Positions 42,385-53,600 are shown, numbered from the stretch's first letter. The stretch is 64,000 nucleotides of DNA from Paulinella micropora (GCA_019918135.1 WBZZ01003655.1:1-64000); one strand, 5' to 3'. Made by a program: numbers and translations. The notes: generated by a model from the sequence alone, not told the origin.

Positions 42385-44857
42385 TTACGCCACGTGCATC
42401 TCCTGGCTGTCGCGTTCCGGCCGAGCAGCCGGCTGCTCGCCCTGTGCTAGCTGCAGACTTAAGCGGGCGAGTGCGTGGGGTGTGCTTGGGCGGTTGGGTG
42501 GGGAGGAAGGTGGGCCCCTTTCGATCGAGAGAGGGAGGCTGCTACGACGGGGCCCCTGGCCAAGGGCTCGTTGCCTGTTGAGCTGCAGTCGACCAACGTG
42601 CTCGGCTGCCCCGGGGAGCTGGCTGAGATCGAAGACCTGTTCATTCCCAGCTATATAGGGATCGGCGACGAATTGTAGCTCGATCTTCCTGGGCGGCGCT
42701 GGTTCGACCAGTGGTTCGACCGCTGGTTCGACGGCGGGTGGGGCGCTGGCCCATAGGTCAGGCTTGGTCGCGGTGCTGGGAGACGCGGGCGAGAGGGGCG
42801 AGGTCTCCTCTTGCTGGCCGCTGCTGGAGAGATCCGAGGTGGTCACCTGGGGTAGAAGTTCTTTCTGCGACGACGGTACGTGTGGGGGGTAATGAGCTTC
42901 GTCAGCGCTCTCGCTATTATTATTCTTCTTCTCCGCGGCCACCGCCTTCTTCGACTGCAGCGGCGTGGTCGTAGCCGCTGGCGGCTGTGCCCGGTGGTTG
43001 GTGCGTAGGACCCGGAGCGCCGGGCGTGGGGCGGCGGTGTCGCTGGAATACGCGGAGTCCTCGGTGTGTTCCTGGTAGATCAAGAGCAGTTTGGGCCCGT
43101 AGAGCACACAGACAGGGGTAAGCCCGCCCAGCAGAATGGCCACGACGCGCACCGTCAGCTTGGCCGTGACCTGGCCGCGGTCCAGCAAGAAATCGACGGT
43201 GACGCCGACGAGCCCTAAAAAGACAGTGTTGTAGAGCAACCAGGCGATCAGCTTGCTCTCGTTGAAAACGCTCGGGAGTTTGCGTACCCGGAAGGCCAGC
43301 CAGCTCTGTCCGATGAGCAGAACCACGTACAGACCAAAGACTAGCGGGGGGAAAACCGGGTCGATGCTGCAGGCCCGGACGAGGGTTCTGTAGTTCTGAT
43401 CGGGCGGTGTGAGGTCCTGCAACTCAAACACAGAAGGCCGCGCCAGGAAAAAGACGGCGAGCACGGCCGCGGTTGCTCCGACAAAGATGGCAACCATGAG
43501 GGCCACCTTGGTGTCCTTGAAGCGCACCACCTGTACTTTCTGCCCGGGTTCAAAGATGCGGAAGATGGCGTACAGGCGGTAGGTCTTTGAGAACAGGGCG
43601 CCAAAGACCACGGAAGACAGGAGGCAAGGAACCCACCAGCGCAGAGCGCACAGCCCTGAGCCGGGCGAGGGCGGCAAGGCGAATAACACGGCGGAGGCAC
43701 AGACGCCACCGCAAGCCGCAACCAGCACGAGACTAAAGTGGATACTAGAAGCCCTAATAAGCTTGCTCTTCCTAAACTTGATAATCAGCGCAAAGACCAC
43801 GCAGCAGGCGACCGCAGCGGCCAGCGCCACGGTCAGAACCGCCCAGCGCGCAGGGCGAGGCGGCGCCAGTATGTCGACGTAGGGCACGCAGCCGCGGTTG
43901 GCGGTGCCCAGGGCGTTGGTGCCGAACGGACACCTGCGGCAGAGCGCAGCCCCGCTGGGCGCGGGCGCGGGAGCATAGTAGCCGGGCTGGCACGGCAGGC
44001 ACTCGGCCAGCGTACCGTAGGGGCTGTAGCGTCCCTCCGCGCAGGGTACACACTTGCCTAGCAGCCCCTCTGCAGCGGCTGGGGGGGCCGGCTGCCGGTA
44101 CGAGCCGGGGCCGCAGGAAGCGTCGGCTGCGAGGCCCAGCTGGTATTGCATGTTCTGGGCGGCAGAGTACTCAAAAGACTGCGTGAAGCCCGCGTGCTCC
44201 CCGGAGATGGCCGCCGCGTCCCACTCACGGAGCGCCAGCAGAGGCACGGGGACCAAGGCGCGCAGCTCGGCCTCCACGTGCGCCAAGGCCGCGAGTGGCC
44301 ACTCGTAGTACAGCTCGGTAGAAATGAATTCGTCGTAGCCCTGGTGGTTCTGGGCGTTGATAATTTTGAAGTCCTCAATGCGATACAAGCCGAGTGACAC
44401 GGCCCGCTCGATGTGTGAGGTGCGTATCATGCCCACCTGGCAGGGGTCCAGGGGGTTCATAACCCGCTCTAGCACGCTGGCATAGCTGCCGGTCGCCTGC
44501 ACGCGCCCCTGGAAAACGCGTTGCAAGTTATAGCCACGCTTAAAGAATTCGAACCACTGCAGGTGGAAACCCGCAAACGATTCCAGGCTGGGAATGCACA
44601 GGGTTAGGCCAACGCTCTGGCCGTACTTGGCTAAATCCTCGATCGTGGGGGCAGCTGTGCCGGGCAGCAGGCGGTCACTGCGCGCAAAAATAACCCCGCC
44701 ATACAAGGGGCTGGGCCTGCCGTTGAAGATGCGCACGACCGACGCGAGCGCCTGGAGCGAGTAGTTCTGCTGCTCCCGCAGGTACGTGCCGGGGTCCAAA
44801 AAGACAAAGTCGACGGGACAGAGGTCGCGCCGCAGGGGCTCGGGCGCCGCGGCCGAT

Positions 44858-44888
<31 letters not shown>

Positions 44889-47800
44889 CGGCCGCCGACG
44901 AGCCGTTACAGAAGCCCGCTGGGAGAGAGGGGAGCGCGTCGAGCAGCTCTAGCCGCAGGTAGCACTGGTAGCGTCGGAAGTACTCGTTGAGGGTGTCCTC
45001 AAACGTAGGTTGCCACTTTTGCCACAGGACCGCTCGCTCTTCCTCACCCTGGGCCAGCATTCCAATGACAAGAGTGCGATTGGGGTAATGTTGGCAGGAC
45101 TCGATGGGCTTGTAAGCGATCAGCTCGTCGCGCGGCAGGCACTCTAGCCCGCCGTAGGCGCGCGTCGCCCGCCCGGCGGGGCAGTGGAGACAGGCGGCTT
45201 GGCCCGACAGGTTCCCAAAAGTGCCGGGGGCGCACTGCAGGCAGGTGCCCAGCCCGCTGGCGCTGTAGAGCCCCGGCGCGCAGGGCACGCAGGGGCGTAG
45301 GCTCTGCTTGCTCCAGGCTGGGGCCCGGAGGGCCTCCTTCTGCGCTAGGCGCTCAGACCCCGGCCCGCAGCGCCAGCTGGCTGGCTCGAGGAGGTTCAGC
45401 TGGTACCAAACCTCCGCCGGTCCCGCAAAGCCGTGTGGGATGATGAAGCCGGCGTGATTGCCGGCGGTGGCCGCTTGATCGTACTCCCGCAGCGCCAGCA
45501 GGGGGATCCGCATGTTCTCCCAGATCTCCTGCGCCACGTGAGGCAGCGCTAGCAAGGTCCACTCGTTGTATAGAGGAGTGGAGGAATGGAGGTGGAAGCC
45601 GGCGTGCTGCTGTTCGTTTAGGACCCTGAAATCACCGAGCCCTACCCGGCCGTCCAGGACCAGCTTCTCGAGGGTGTAGGTCCTGGCCAGGGCCAGGTCG
45701 CAGCCGCCGGGCCGCCAGAGCCCCAGCACGGCTTCGTCGTGGCGTCCGGTGAAGTTCAGCCCGCCGGACAGCAACTCCTCTACCCTAAGCCCGTGGTTGA
45801 ACAACTCTAGGCGCTGGACCAGGAAGCCCTCGAAACTGTCGGCTGAAACGGCACAGCCGCGCAGCGGCCGCACGCCGCCTATGGCAATCAGTGCGCGCAG
45901 CTGCGCCAGGGTCTCGATGCCAATCAGAGCGGGGTTGTTCGTTCGCTTGACCAGGACCCCCCCGAAGCTGGCGTAGGTCTGGCCGTCATAGCGCCGCAAC
46001 ACCGAGGCCACCGGCGTGGCATTAAGCGTGTGCTGAAAAAAGGGGATGTCCCCGCCAGCCACGAAGGCCAGGTCCAGCCCTAGGGGATCCAACGCACCGC
46101 CGCTGTCTCGTAGCCTCTGCCGCAACACACCGTCATTCTCCAGGACCTGCAGCCGGAAGGAGCAGTTGTAGCGATTCATGTGGGCATTCAGGGTCTGCTG
46201 GAAGGTAGGCTCCCAGGCGCCGCGTGTGCTGTCCAGCTGCGCGTCGACGGCGGACATGCCGATCCTGATCCGATTCTGCGGAAAAAGGCTGCAGGCCCCG
46301 ATCGGCTCGTAGATGGCCTCCTGGCGGGCTTGCTGAACACAGCCCGTCGAGCCTAGCGCGAGCGTCGTCCAGCCCTCGGCGCAGTCCGAACAGCTCGTGC
46401 TGCCGCTCGCGTTGTTGAACTGGCCAAGGGGGCAGGGCAGGGACGCGCGGCCGTCCCGGTTGTACCATCCCGGTGGGCAGGGTTCGCAACCCCGCCCCAC
46501 CGGCGACGACGACGACGCTCGGCGCGTGTGGCCTGGCGCGCACGTGTGGCCGATGGGGTCCAGCAGGTCCAGCTCATACCACACCCGTGCCTCCGCGTCG
46601 TAGCCGTCCGAGTCGGCGCTCACAAAGCCTGCGTGGCCGCCCGCCACCGCCGCCGGGCTGTACGCCTGCATGGACAGTAGAGGAATCCTGGCGTTCTCCC
46701 ACACTGACGGCTGGACCCTGGCGGGCAGGGCCAACAAGGTCCATTCACGATATAAGGGCGTAGACAGCGCGAGCCCGAAGCCCGCGCGGGCCACGTCAGC
46801 GGCTGGTTCAATCACAAAGTAATTCTCACCGCTCACCAAGCCCTGGGCCAACAGGGCCTCGAGCGCGTACGATCGCGCGAACGCCACGTCGCACAGCCCG
46901 GGCTGCTGATATAAGCCCAGAATCGACAGCCGGTGCTCGCCGGCCCAGTGGGCTCGACGTAGGTCAAAGATGGCCGAGAGGTCCAAGCCGTGCCGAAAGA
47001 ATTCAAACCACTGGGCCACGTAGCCCTCGAATGAATCCCGTGCTACGGCGCAGAGTTTCAACGTGCGGCCGGCGCTAGAGAAATCCGCCAGAGTTCGCAG
47101 GTCCTGGTTCGTGTCCGCGCGGCGTACCATCACCCCCGCAAAGTGGCGGTAGGTCTGCGTGCCGTACTTGCGCACCACGGACGCCACCGACACGGCCCCG
47201 AGGTGGTAGTGGAAAAAGGGCACGTCGCCGCCCGGCAGAAAAGCCAGGTCCAGCCCCGAGCCCGGCCCGCGCATAAGCTCGGCCGACAGCTCGGAGTCGT
47301 TGGCCAGCACCCGCAGCTCGAAGGAGCAGCCGAACCGATTCATGTGGCTGTTGAGGGCCTCTTCCAGCGTGGGCTGCCACTGCCGCAGGGTCACCTCCCG
47401 GCCCCCGTCGACCGCGCTGATGCCTACCACCAACAACCGGCCGGCTGGCTCGCAGCCCGGGAGCGGTTCGTACGTCGACAGCTGGCTGGCGGGCTCGCAG
47501 CGCTGGCTGCCCACCCTGTCGTTGGTAGTGCCCTCCGGGCACAGCTCGCACCGGGTGGAGCCCAGCGACCCGGCCCGGAACCCCAACGGGCAAGGCAGGC
47601 AGGCCAGTCCGTCCTGGTTGTAGCGTCCGGCCGCGCATGGCTCGCAACCCGCGGCAGAGCCCGCCGGGGCCGCGGCGCGAGTAGAACCCGCCGCACACGC
47701 CCCGCCCACTGGGTCCATTAGGTTGAGTTGGTACCACACGTTGGCCTCGGCCGCAAAGTCGGGGGGCTGCACAAACCCTGCGTGCTGCCCCTGCATGGCG

Positions 47801-48192
47801 GCCGCCGTGTCGCTCTGCATAGCTAGCAGGGGGGTTCGCACCGCGTCCCTGATCGCGGCGCTCACGTGCGGCAGGGCCAGCAGGGTCCACTCGGTGTACA
47901 ACTCGGTAGAGACCGCCAGCTTAAACCCGCGGTAGCTCTGCGCGTTCACCACCACCACCTCCGCCTGGTTTACCAAAGCCCGCCCAGCCAACGACTCCAG
48001 CGTGTACGTGCGGGCCAGGGCCACGTCACACTTCTCGGCTCCTACCCCCAGAGCCCCAGCACCGACTCGTCGTGCCCGTTCGTCATGCGCACACGCTCTG
48101 GCGGGAAGAGCGCCGCCAGTTCCAGGCCCTGCTTGAAGAACTCGTAGCGCTGCGCCAGGTAGCCCTCGAACGAGTCGTACGAAACGGCGCAC
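42385..48192 (-). CDS. Class C GPCR with tandem PhnD-like binding domains and Cys-rich modules
   Basis: A continuous frame of 1935 codons. From the C-terminus back: a disordered Ser/Pro tail of about 226 residues; a seven-helix domain (about 1445-1709) with class C features (IRASSIHFSLVL, ALFSKTYRLYAIF, LPSVFNESKLIAWLLYNT, GPKLLLIY); and upstream of it about three and a half units, each made of a PhnD-like periplasmic binding domain of about 280 residues and a GCC2/GCC3-type Cys-rich module of about 70. Unit landmarks are WQPTLEEALN, DLAFLPGGDV, FAGVMVRRAD, FEGYVAQWFEFF, CDVAFARSYALE, YREWTLLALP and a C-terminal HAGF. These match the solute-binding sensor domains of bacterial TtrS-type kinases. 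No ATG marks its left end; matching units continue upstream to 51008, in several frames. Location: plasma or virion membrane, ligand side outside. Confidence 0.85.
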
Positions 48193-49227
48193 AGCCTCAG
48201 GCCTGGCTGCTGGCCCGCCTCCAGCGCCAGCCCCGCGAGCGTGTTTGACGGGTTCCCGCCCGAGCCACGCAGCCGCAAGATCACGCCTCCAAACTTGGAA
48301 TACGTGTGCAGCGCCGAATACTTGCGCACCACCGACGCCAGGGGCTGCGTCCCCGGCGCTTGCCGCAACACGCGCGGCACGTCGCCACCCGCCAAAAAGG
48401 CAAGCTCCAGCCCGCTGCTATTCACAGCGCCCAGCAGACGGCCCTGCAGCAGCTCTGTATCGCTTGCTAGCATCTCAAGAGTGACCCGGCAGCCAAAGCG
48501 ACCCAAGTGCTTGTTGATGGTGTCCTGGAACGTAGGAGCCCACTGCTGCTGCAAGGCCGCGTTGCCCACCATCCCAATGCGCAATGTGGCGTCGCGGAAC
48601 AGCCCGCACTCTGCCAATGGCTCGTAGGTGGCCAGCTCGGTCAGCAGCATGCAGAACGTGCTGCCCAGCGAGCCGGTAGTGAGCCCCGCGGGGCATGGCT
48701 GACACTCCGTACTCCCGGCCTGCTCATTAAACGTGCCCGCCGGGCACGGCAGGCAGGCTCGCCCGTCCACGTTGTACGTGCCGCTAGCGCACTGCACACA
48801 CACCGCCACCTCCCGCACATAGTGGCCTGCCTCATCGACCCCGGCATGCACACCCCCGCAATACTCATCAAGCCCAGCTGGTACCAAACCTCGGCCTCGG
48901 CGGCCAGTTCGCGGGGCGCCACAAACCCGCGTGCCCCCCAAACCCCGCCGCTTCGCTGTTGCTCTGCATAGCTAGCAGAGGCGTCGTCACTGCCAGCCCG
49001 ATCTCGTCGGCCACGTGCGGCAGAGCTACCAGCGTGCCCTCTGTGTACAGCGGCGTGCTTGCTCTGAGCTCGAAGCCCGGGAGTGCTTGTTCGTGTAGCA
49101 CGGCCACTGCATGTGCGTTAAGACGCCCCTGTTCTACCAGCGCCTCCAGCGTCGAAGAGCGCGCCAGGGCCACGTCGCAGGCTGCACCCGCCGCTGCCGG
49201 GTCCGACAGGCCCCACAGGCCCAGCAC
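48042..49227 (-). CDS. Further PhnD-like units between the two large receptor frames
   Basis: Two overlapping minus-strand frames (48042-48941 and 48868-49227) code for the same unit type: a C-terminal PhnD half (CDVALARSSTLEALV, LYTEGTLVALPHV), a Cys-rich module (CVQCASGTYNVDGRACLPC) and an N-terminal PhnD half (WAPTFQDTINKHLGRFGC, ASVVRKYSALHTYSKFGGV). They fill the gap between 42385-48192 and 49251-51008 in the same order. The whole 42.4-51.0 kb locus looks broken in about two or three places, or is more than one gene; I propose no joining. Confidence 0.5.
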
Positions 49228-49250
49228 TGCCTCCTCGTGCCGCCCGCCCG

Positions 49251-51008
49251 TCAGGTACGTGCGCTCGGGCGGAAAGGCCTGCCTAGCTCGACTCCGTACT
49301 GATAAAACTCAAAGCCTTGTGCTAAGTAGCCCTCAAAGGAGGTGTAGCTCGGCGCACACAACGTGAGCTGGTGCAGGGCCGCGCTGCGGGCCAGCTCGGC
49401 CAGCGTGCTCACGTTAGTCCGCGTGTCGTCGCTCCGGCACAGGATTACTCCACCCGACTTGGTGTACGTCCGCCCACCAGGGTACCGGCGCACGACCGAG
49501 GCGACCGGCCTGGCACCCGACAAGTGGTAGGCTAGGTACGGGACGTAACCACCGGGCAGAAAAACAAGGTCCAGCACCCCCGGGGCGGGCTGCCCCCATA
49601 TGGCCAGCTCCAGTAGTCGGTCATCGCTAGCCAGCACCTCGAGGCGCGCGGCGCAGCCAAAACGGTTCAGGTGCTCGTTCAAGGCGTCTTCGAACGTGGG
49701 CAGCCACTCCGCGCGCGTGTGCGCTTCGTTCACAGCCCCTGCGGCCATCACAATCGTCACTGTGCCGTTGGGAAAGAGCCGGCAAGCTTCGATGGGTTCG
49801 TAGCTGGCCAGGCTGGCAAGCGGCAGGCAGGCCGCGCTACCCTCGGAGGCTGTCCCCGTTCCCGCTGCGCACGGCTGGCACGCCGTTGCCCCCGCAGAGG
49901 CCCAAGTCCCCGGCGGACAAAGCCGGCAGCCCCTGCCGTCCAAGCTGTACTGGCCGGGCAGGCAGGCCACACAGCCCGGCAGATCGCCGTGCACCCCCGG
50001 CTGCCGTTCCATACCGGGCGCGCACACTCCTCCCCCGGCCAAGAGATCCAACTGGTACCAGACCTCCTCCTCCAGGGCAAAGGAAAGCGCCTCCGCGCCG
50101 CAGAAGCCTCCGTGGCCGCCCGCCACGGCCGCGGGGTCATCTGCCTGGATAGTGGTCAGGACCGCCCGGACCTCCTGCCAGACCTCTCGTGGCACGTGAG
50201 GCAGCGCTAGTACGGTCCACTCGTGGTACTGCAACGGGGTAGATAACCACAAACCCACCGCCGCCTGCGAATCCGCAAACTCGTCGTTCAGGTTGTAGGC
50301 CCAACCAGGCTGCTGCAGACCGTCCACAGTCTGGTTGAAATCATGCAAGGTGCCCGCACGAGCAAACGCCACATCGCACGTGCCGTCTACTAGCCCTTGC
50401 AATGCGAGGCGGTGCTGCTGTGTGAATAGGACGCGGTCTCCAAAGACACTTTCCACGTCCAGCCCCCGCCGCCAAAGTTCATAGCGCTGAATTAAGTAGC
50501 CGTCAAACGACGCCGCGCTCACGGCGCACAACGTGAGGTTACTGGCCGCCCCCAGCGCCGCTAGCTCCGTCAGCCATGGATAGCGAGAGGCCCGCCGCAG
50601 CATTAGACCCCCTACTTTGTTCAGCAGCTGCTGCTGCTGACCGTACCGTCGGTACAAGGTCGCGATCGGCACTGCGCTGCGTCTGCGCTGCCAGTATGCC
50701 GCCTCTCCACCCCCAGCAAACACAAGGTCTAAACCCGCCTCTCCGCGGGCTAGTGCGTCCGCCAACTCAGCCTCACTCGCCCACACTTCCAGCCGGAAAG
50801 AACAACCGAGCCTGTTCAGGTATTTGTTCAGTGTGGTTTCAAAAGTCGGCGCCCAGCTCGTCCTGGTCTGCTCGTAGTCGCCATCCAACGCAACCATGGC
50901 CACGTTCAGAGTGCCGCGTGCCTCGCACGCGGCAAGACGATCATACCCGGCCAACGACACAGCAGCTAGGCAGGCCCACAGCCCTGCCGAGATCCACCGT
51001 ACTACCAT
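49251..51008 (-). CDS. Secreted PhnD-like domain protein, N-terminal part of the receptor locus
   Basis: A 585-codon frame from the ATG at 51008. A signal peptide (MVVRWISAGLWACLAAVSLA) is followed by a full PhnD-like domain (about 28-310; TSWAPTFETTLNKYLNRLGC, LDLVFAGGGEAAYW, VGGLMLRRAS, SFDGYLIQRYELW, CDVAFARAGTL, EWTVLALPHV, HGGF), a Cys-rich module (about 315-390; CVACLPGQYSLDGRGC), then most of a second PhnD-like domain. This is the only part of the locus with both a start codon and an export signal, so it marks where the locus begins. On its own it would be a secreted solute-binding protein; the context says it is the ligand-facing end of the receptor. Confidence 0.75.
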   Translation of the reverse strand: MVVRWISAGLWACLAAVSLAGYDRLAACEARGTLNVAMVALDGDYEQTRTSWAPTFETTLNKYLNRLGCSFRLEVWASEAELADALARGEAGLDLVFAGGGEAAYWQRRRSAVPIATLYRRYGQQQQLLNKVGGLMLRRASRYPWLTELAALGAASNLTLCAVSAASFDGYLIQRYELWRRGLDVESVFGDRVLFTQQHRLALQGLVDGTCDVAFARAGTLHDFNQTVDGLQQPGWAYNLNDEFADSQAAVGLWLSTPLQYHEWTVLALPHVPREVWQEVRAVLTTIQADDPAAVAGGHGGFCGAEALSFALEEEVWYQLDLLAGGGVCAPGMERQPGVHGDLPGCVACLPGQYSLDGRGCRLCPPGTWASAGATACQPCAAGTGTASEGSAACLPLASLASYEPIEACRLFPNGTVTIVMAAGAVNEAHTRAEWLPTFEDALNEHLNRFGCAARLEVLASDDRLLELAIWGQPAPGVLDLVFLPGGYVPYLAYHLSGARPVASVVRRYPGGRTYTKSGGVILCRSDDTRTNVSTLAELARSAALHQLTLCAPSYTSFEGYLAQGFEFYQYGVELGRPFRPSART

Positions 51009-51137
51009 TTTTTCGGGGGGGGGGGGTGGGGGAGGTACGTCAAAAGTTTGGTTTTCTTTTTTTTTAATTTAAAGAGGACGTCGATGTTCTCTCTCTCTCT
51101 CTCGCTCTCTCTCTCTTTTTTTCCTCTTCTCCCCCTT

Positions 51138-51173
<36 letters not shown>

Positions 51174-51222
51174 CCCCCCTCCCCTCGCTCGTTCTCTCAC
51201 CCCCTCCCCCCTTCTCTCTCTT

Positions 51223-51269
<47 letters not shown>

Positions 51270-51283
51270 CTCTCTCCATTTTC
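51009..51283. repeat. CT/GA microsatellite
   Basis: Long (TC)n stretches at 51088-51118, 51140-51168 and 51225-51275 with C-runs between them. On the minus strand, the sense of the receptor locus, it is a GA tract, the typical upstream purine run. TTTTTTTTAATTTAAAG at 51056-51075 may end the gene to its right. Frames of Ser-Leu or Arg-Glu repeats here are artefacts of the microsatellite. Confidence 0.75.
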
Positions 51284-52078
51284 CTAGGCACTATATGTGC
51301 TAGCTGGACTTAACGTTACACTTAACATCCCGACTACTGACAGCAGGATACTACCCCAGGCCACGGCGGTGGTGCGCTTAGCCGCGGAAGCGGCTAAGGT
51401 ATCATTTGTGGTCGTATTGTCAGCGATTGGCGTCATGGATGCAGAATTGGATGGAGCCATTGTTGTCGGAGTCGCCGTCGGGGTTCTTGTCGGAGTCGTA
51501 GTTTGAGTTGTAGCGGTTGTAGTGGAAACCGTACTCGTGGTTGGGGCGGTTGTAGTAGAAACCGTACTTGCGGTTGGGGCGGTTGTAGTAGAAACCGTAC
51601 TCGTGGTTGGGGCGGTTGTAGTGGGGGCCGTAGCGGTCGTCGATGGCGCGGAGATGCTGCCGTTGCTTGCAAAAGTAGCATTTTCTGTGCAACTGTATTC
51701 CAGTTGGTACAGAAGCTCACAGTCATCGACGGTGTTTTGACACTGCAGAACCACGTAGGAGGCGCGGAAGTCATCATTAGGCCTCTCGGCGCACATGGCA
51801 CCTCTGGTGTCGTTGTCGGAAACATCGTAATAGTATGCCAGCGACGAGTTGGCATATGCGTACACACTGAATGACGATCTGTTCACTGCATCAACACGCA
51901 CCCTGCTCACGTACGAGCCGCCCAGAAGATGGGTTGTGATTCCGGGGCAGACTCCTGAGGAAGATGACGACAGATTGTAGCTACCCCCAGCTGGGATGCT
52001 GACGGACGCGTTGCAGCCGGCACAGACCCAAGCTACGGCGGCTGTGAGCCCGGATAAGAACAGCAATAGCTTGTGCAT
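51284..52078 (-). CDS. Thr-rich surface protein with C-terminal hydrophobic anchor
   Basis: About 264 residues from the ATG at 52078 (MHKLLLFLSGLTAAVAW, a signal peptide). Residues about 15-135 form a small Cys-containing domain with N-glycosylation sites (CNAS, NRSS, NSS, CTENAT). A Thr/Pro/Ser stalk follows (about 140-225) with three near-identical units of the form APTTSTVSTTT. A hydrophobic C-terminus (AWGSILLSVVGMLSVTL) ends the protein five residues after the segment, typical of a GPI-anchor signal or a tail membrane helix. It therefore probably sits on a membrane with its domain outward. No known family. It lies between the receptor locus and the second set of family glycoproteins. Confidence 0.75.
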   Translation of the reverse strand: MHKLLLFLSGLTAAVAWVCAGCNASVSIPAGGSYNLSSSSSGVCPGITTHLLGGSYVSRVRVDAVNRSSFSVYAYANSSLAYYYDVSDNDTRGAMCAERPNDDFRASYVVLQCQNTVDDCELLYQLEYSCTENATFASNGSISAPSTTATAPTTTAPTTSTVSTTTAPTASTVSTTTAPTTSTVSTTTATTQTTTPTRTPTATPTTMAPSNSASMTPIADNTTTNDTLAASAAKRTTAVAWGSILLSVVGMLSVTLSPASTYSA

Positions 52079-52108
52079 GTTTATTTTCAAATAAGAGAAT
52101 CTGCCACC

Positions 52109-53548
52109 CTACTTGCAAACCTGAGCGGAAAAGGGGCGGGGGGGGGGAGAGAGAGAGAGAGAGAAAGTGCGTGAGAGAAAAAGAAAGGGGGGGGGGAGGA
52201 GAGGAGAGAGAGTGTGTGCAAGGGGGGGGGGGGGGTGTGCGGGGGAGGAGAGAGAAGGGAGAGTAAAAGGGTCTATAAGAGAAGGAGGGACACTAGACAC
52301 TCTGCTCCTTGTACCACTTCCAAATTTCCAATTGCAAAATGTACATGGCGACCTTGACATTGTATGCAGAGTCCATGCTATTATATTGGGGTTGGCAGGT
52401 GCTGGGTCTGTGGCAACGTCTCTGCGCACACCCGACACCACTGCTATGTGGCCCCCGGTTTCGGCCAGCATCAACAAAGCCTGCCGCTCGGTATCTGTCT
52501 CGGTTTGTGGGTGCGAAGCCATGTACACCAGGTAGCGATGGATGTCTACTCTCCGGTCTGCCACTACAACCAACCCGAAGCCCCTGTCGTACCTGCCGTT
52601 GCCATCGGCATCGCTGACGTCTATCAACACGCAGTATTGGGTCCCGTACTTACTGTCGACAAACAGGTACACAGCCATGTGCGCAGCAATCGAACTGCCG
52701 AGCTGCACCCCCCTGCAGTTTCCATTGTTGTCTAGCAAAGCCCGCATAGCAGCTCGCAGATCGGCCGCTTCGTTGCTGTTGGGGTACTGAGCACTTGAGA
52801 ACGAAGCTTTGGGCATGTAGCGGCTCTGATAGCATTCGGCTATCGCAACTAAGGTGGTGCGTCCGGAGACACAATCAATAGTACCCGCGGAGGGGCTGCG
52901 CGCGGGAGCAGGAGAGGGGCTAGTTGTGGGGAGCAAGGGTCCTACACACATGCCGGTGGTAGAATGTGCCACCCAGCCCGCGGCACACTGCGCAGGGAAA
53001 ACAGCTTTTAGAGGGCTGATCCAAGCGTTGGGGCCAGGCAAGGAGTCTTTTTTACGCAACGAGAGCGTTTGTAGGATGAATAAGAAATACCCGCTGGGAA
53101 GCTCCCCGGGTGCCAAATTCGTGGTGCAGACGTTGTCTTCTGGAATGCCGTTGACGAGCCGCCCAAAGGTCTGGTCGAACCCCGTTATAGTGCAATCGCT
53201 GACAAGAGGGGTGACGGTTTTTAGAGGAGTGGCCCCGCTTCTGCTCATAGCATCCGCCAAAAGCCACGCGCGCCGGCAAGGCGCAGCCCCTCCGCCATAA
53301 GCGGCTTCGTTCGTTGAAGCGCCGTTGGCACAAGTGATAAATGCATCCAAGCTTGTACAGGTAGTGGATGCGCCGCGCCAGTCAATCCAGTACGGTACAG
53401 GCAGCTTTGGTCGGGAAGTCGTATCAACAGGACTGCCAGTACTAGTACTAGAATTAGTCACAACTTTGCAAACAAAAGCGCCACCCACAAGCAGGGCCCG
53501 CACTAGCACCCACCACGACACCATGGACGACCTCCGCCTGCTCGCCAT
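52109..53548 (-). CDS. QWHGK-family glycoprotein, copy 5
   Basis: A 479-codon frame from the ATG at 53548. Signal peptide (VSWWVLVRALLVGGAFVCKVV), a short Ser/Thr stalk (NSSTSTGSPVDTTSRP), then PYWIDWRGASTTC in place of QWHGK, and the family order: DAFITCANG, FGRLVNGIP, LPSGYFLFI, FPAQCAAGW, TIDCVSGRTTL, LLDNNGNCRGV, YGTQYCVLIDV, DADGNGRYDRGFG, DIHRYLVYMASHP and GGHIAVVSGVRRD. The C-terminal 90 or so codons differ from all paralogues and are Pro/Ser-rich, encoded by the C-run tract before the next gene, so this copy looks altered at its end. It is nearly identical to copy 6 over much of its length. The leader is shared with copy 6. Confidence 0.7.
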   Translation of the reverse strand: MASRRRSSMVSWWVLVRALLVGGAFVCKVVTNSSTSTGSPVDTTSRPKLPVPYWIDWRGASTTCTSLDAFITCANGASTNEAAYGGGAAPCRRAWLLADAMSRSGATPLKTVTPLVSDCTITGFDQTFGRLVNGIPEDNVCTTNLAPGELPSGYFLFILQTLSLRKKDSLPGPNAWISPLKAVFPAQCAAGWVAHSTTGMCVGPLLPTTSPSPAPARSPSAGTIDCVSGRTTLVAIAECYQSRYMPKASFSSAQYPNSNEAADLRAAMRALLDNNGNCRGVQLGSSIAAHMAVYLFVDSKYGTQYCVLIDVSDADGNGRYDRGFGLVVVADRRVDIHRYLVYMASHPQTETDTERQALLMLAETGGHIAVVSGVRRDVATDPAPANPNIIAWTLHTMSRSPCTFCNWKFGSGTRSRVSSVPPSLIDPFTLPSLSSPAHPPPPLAHTLSPLLPPPFLFLSRTFSLSLSPPPRPFSAQVCK

Positions 53549-53551
53549 TTT

Positions 53552-53600
53552 GAATCAAACTTATCTCTCGTTGCTTACCTCTATAATATACATATGTAGC
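53552..53600 (-). promoter_or_regulatory. Shared upstream element of copies 5 and 6
   Basis: On the minus strand, TACATATGTATATTATAGAG then GTAAGCAACGAGAGATAAG and TTTGATTC, just before the ATG. The same element with about two changes is at 54970-55017 before copy 6. The TATTATA core may be a TATA-like box. Confidence 0.55.

Noticed and set aside
42459-50210. Numerous 60-270 residue frames on the plus strand opposite the receptor locus
   Set aside because: GC-rich coding sequence produces antisense frames; none has a domain or its own regulatory signals.
51048-51291. Ser-Leu and Arg-Glu repeat frames
   Set aside because: Pure products of the CT/GA microsatellite.
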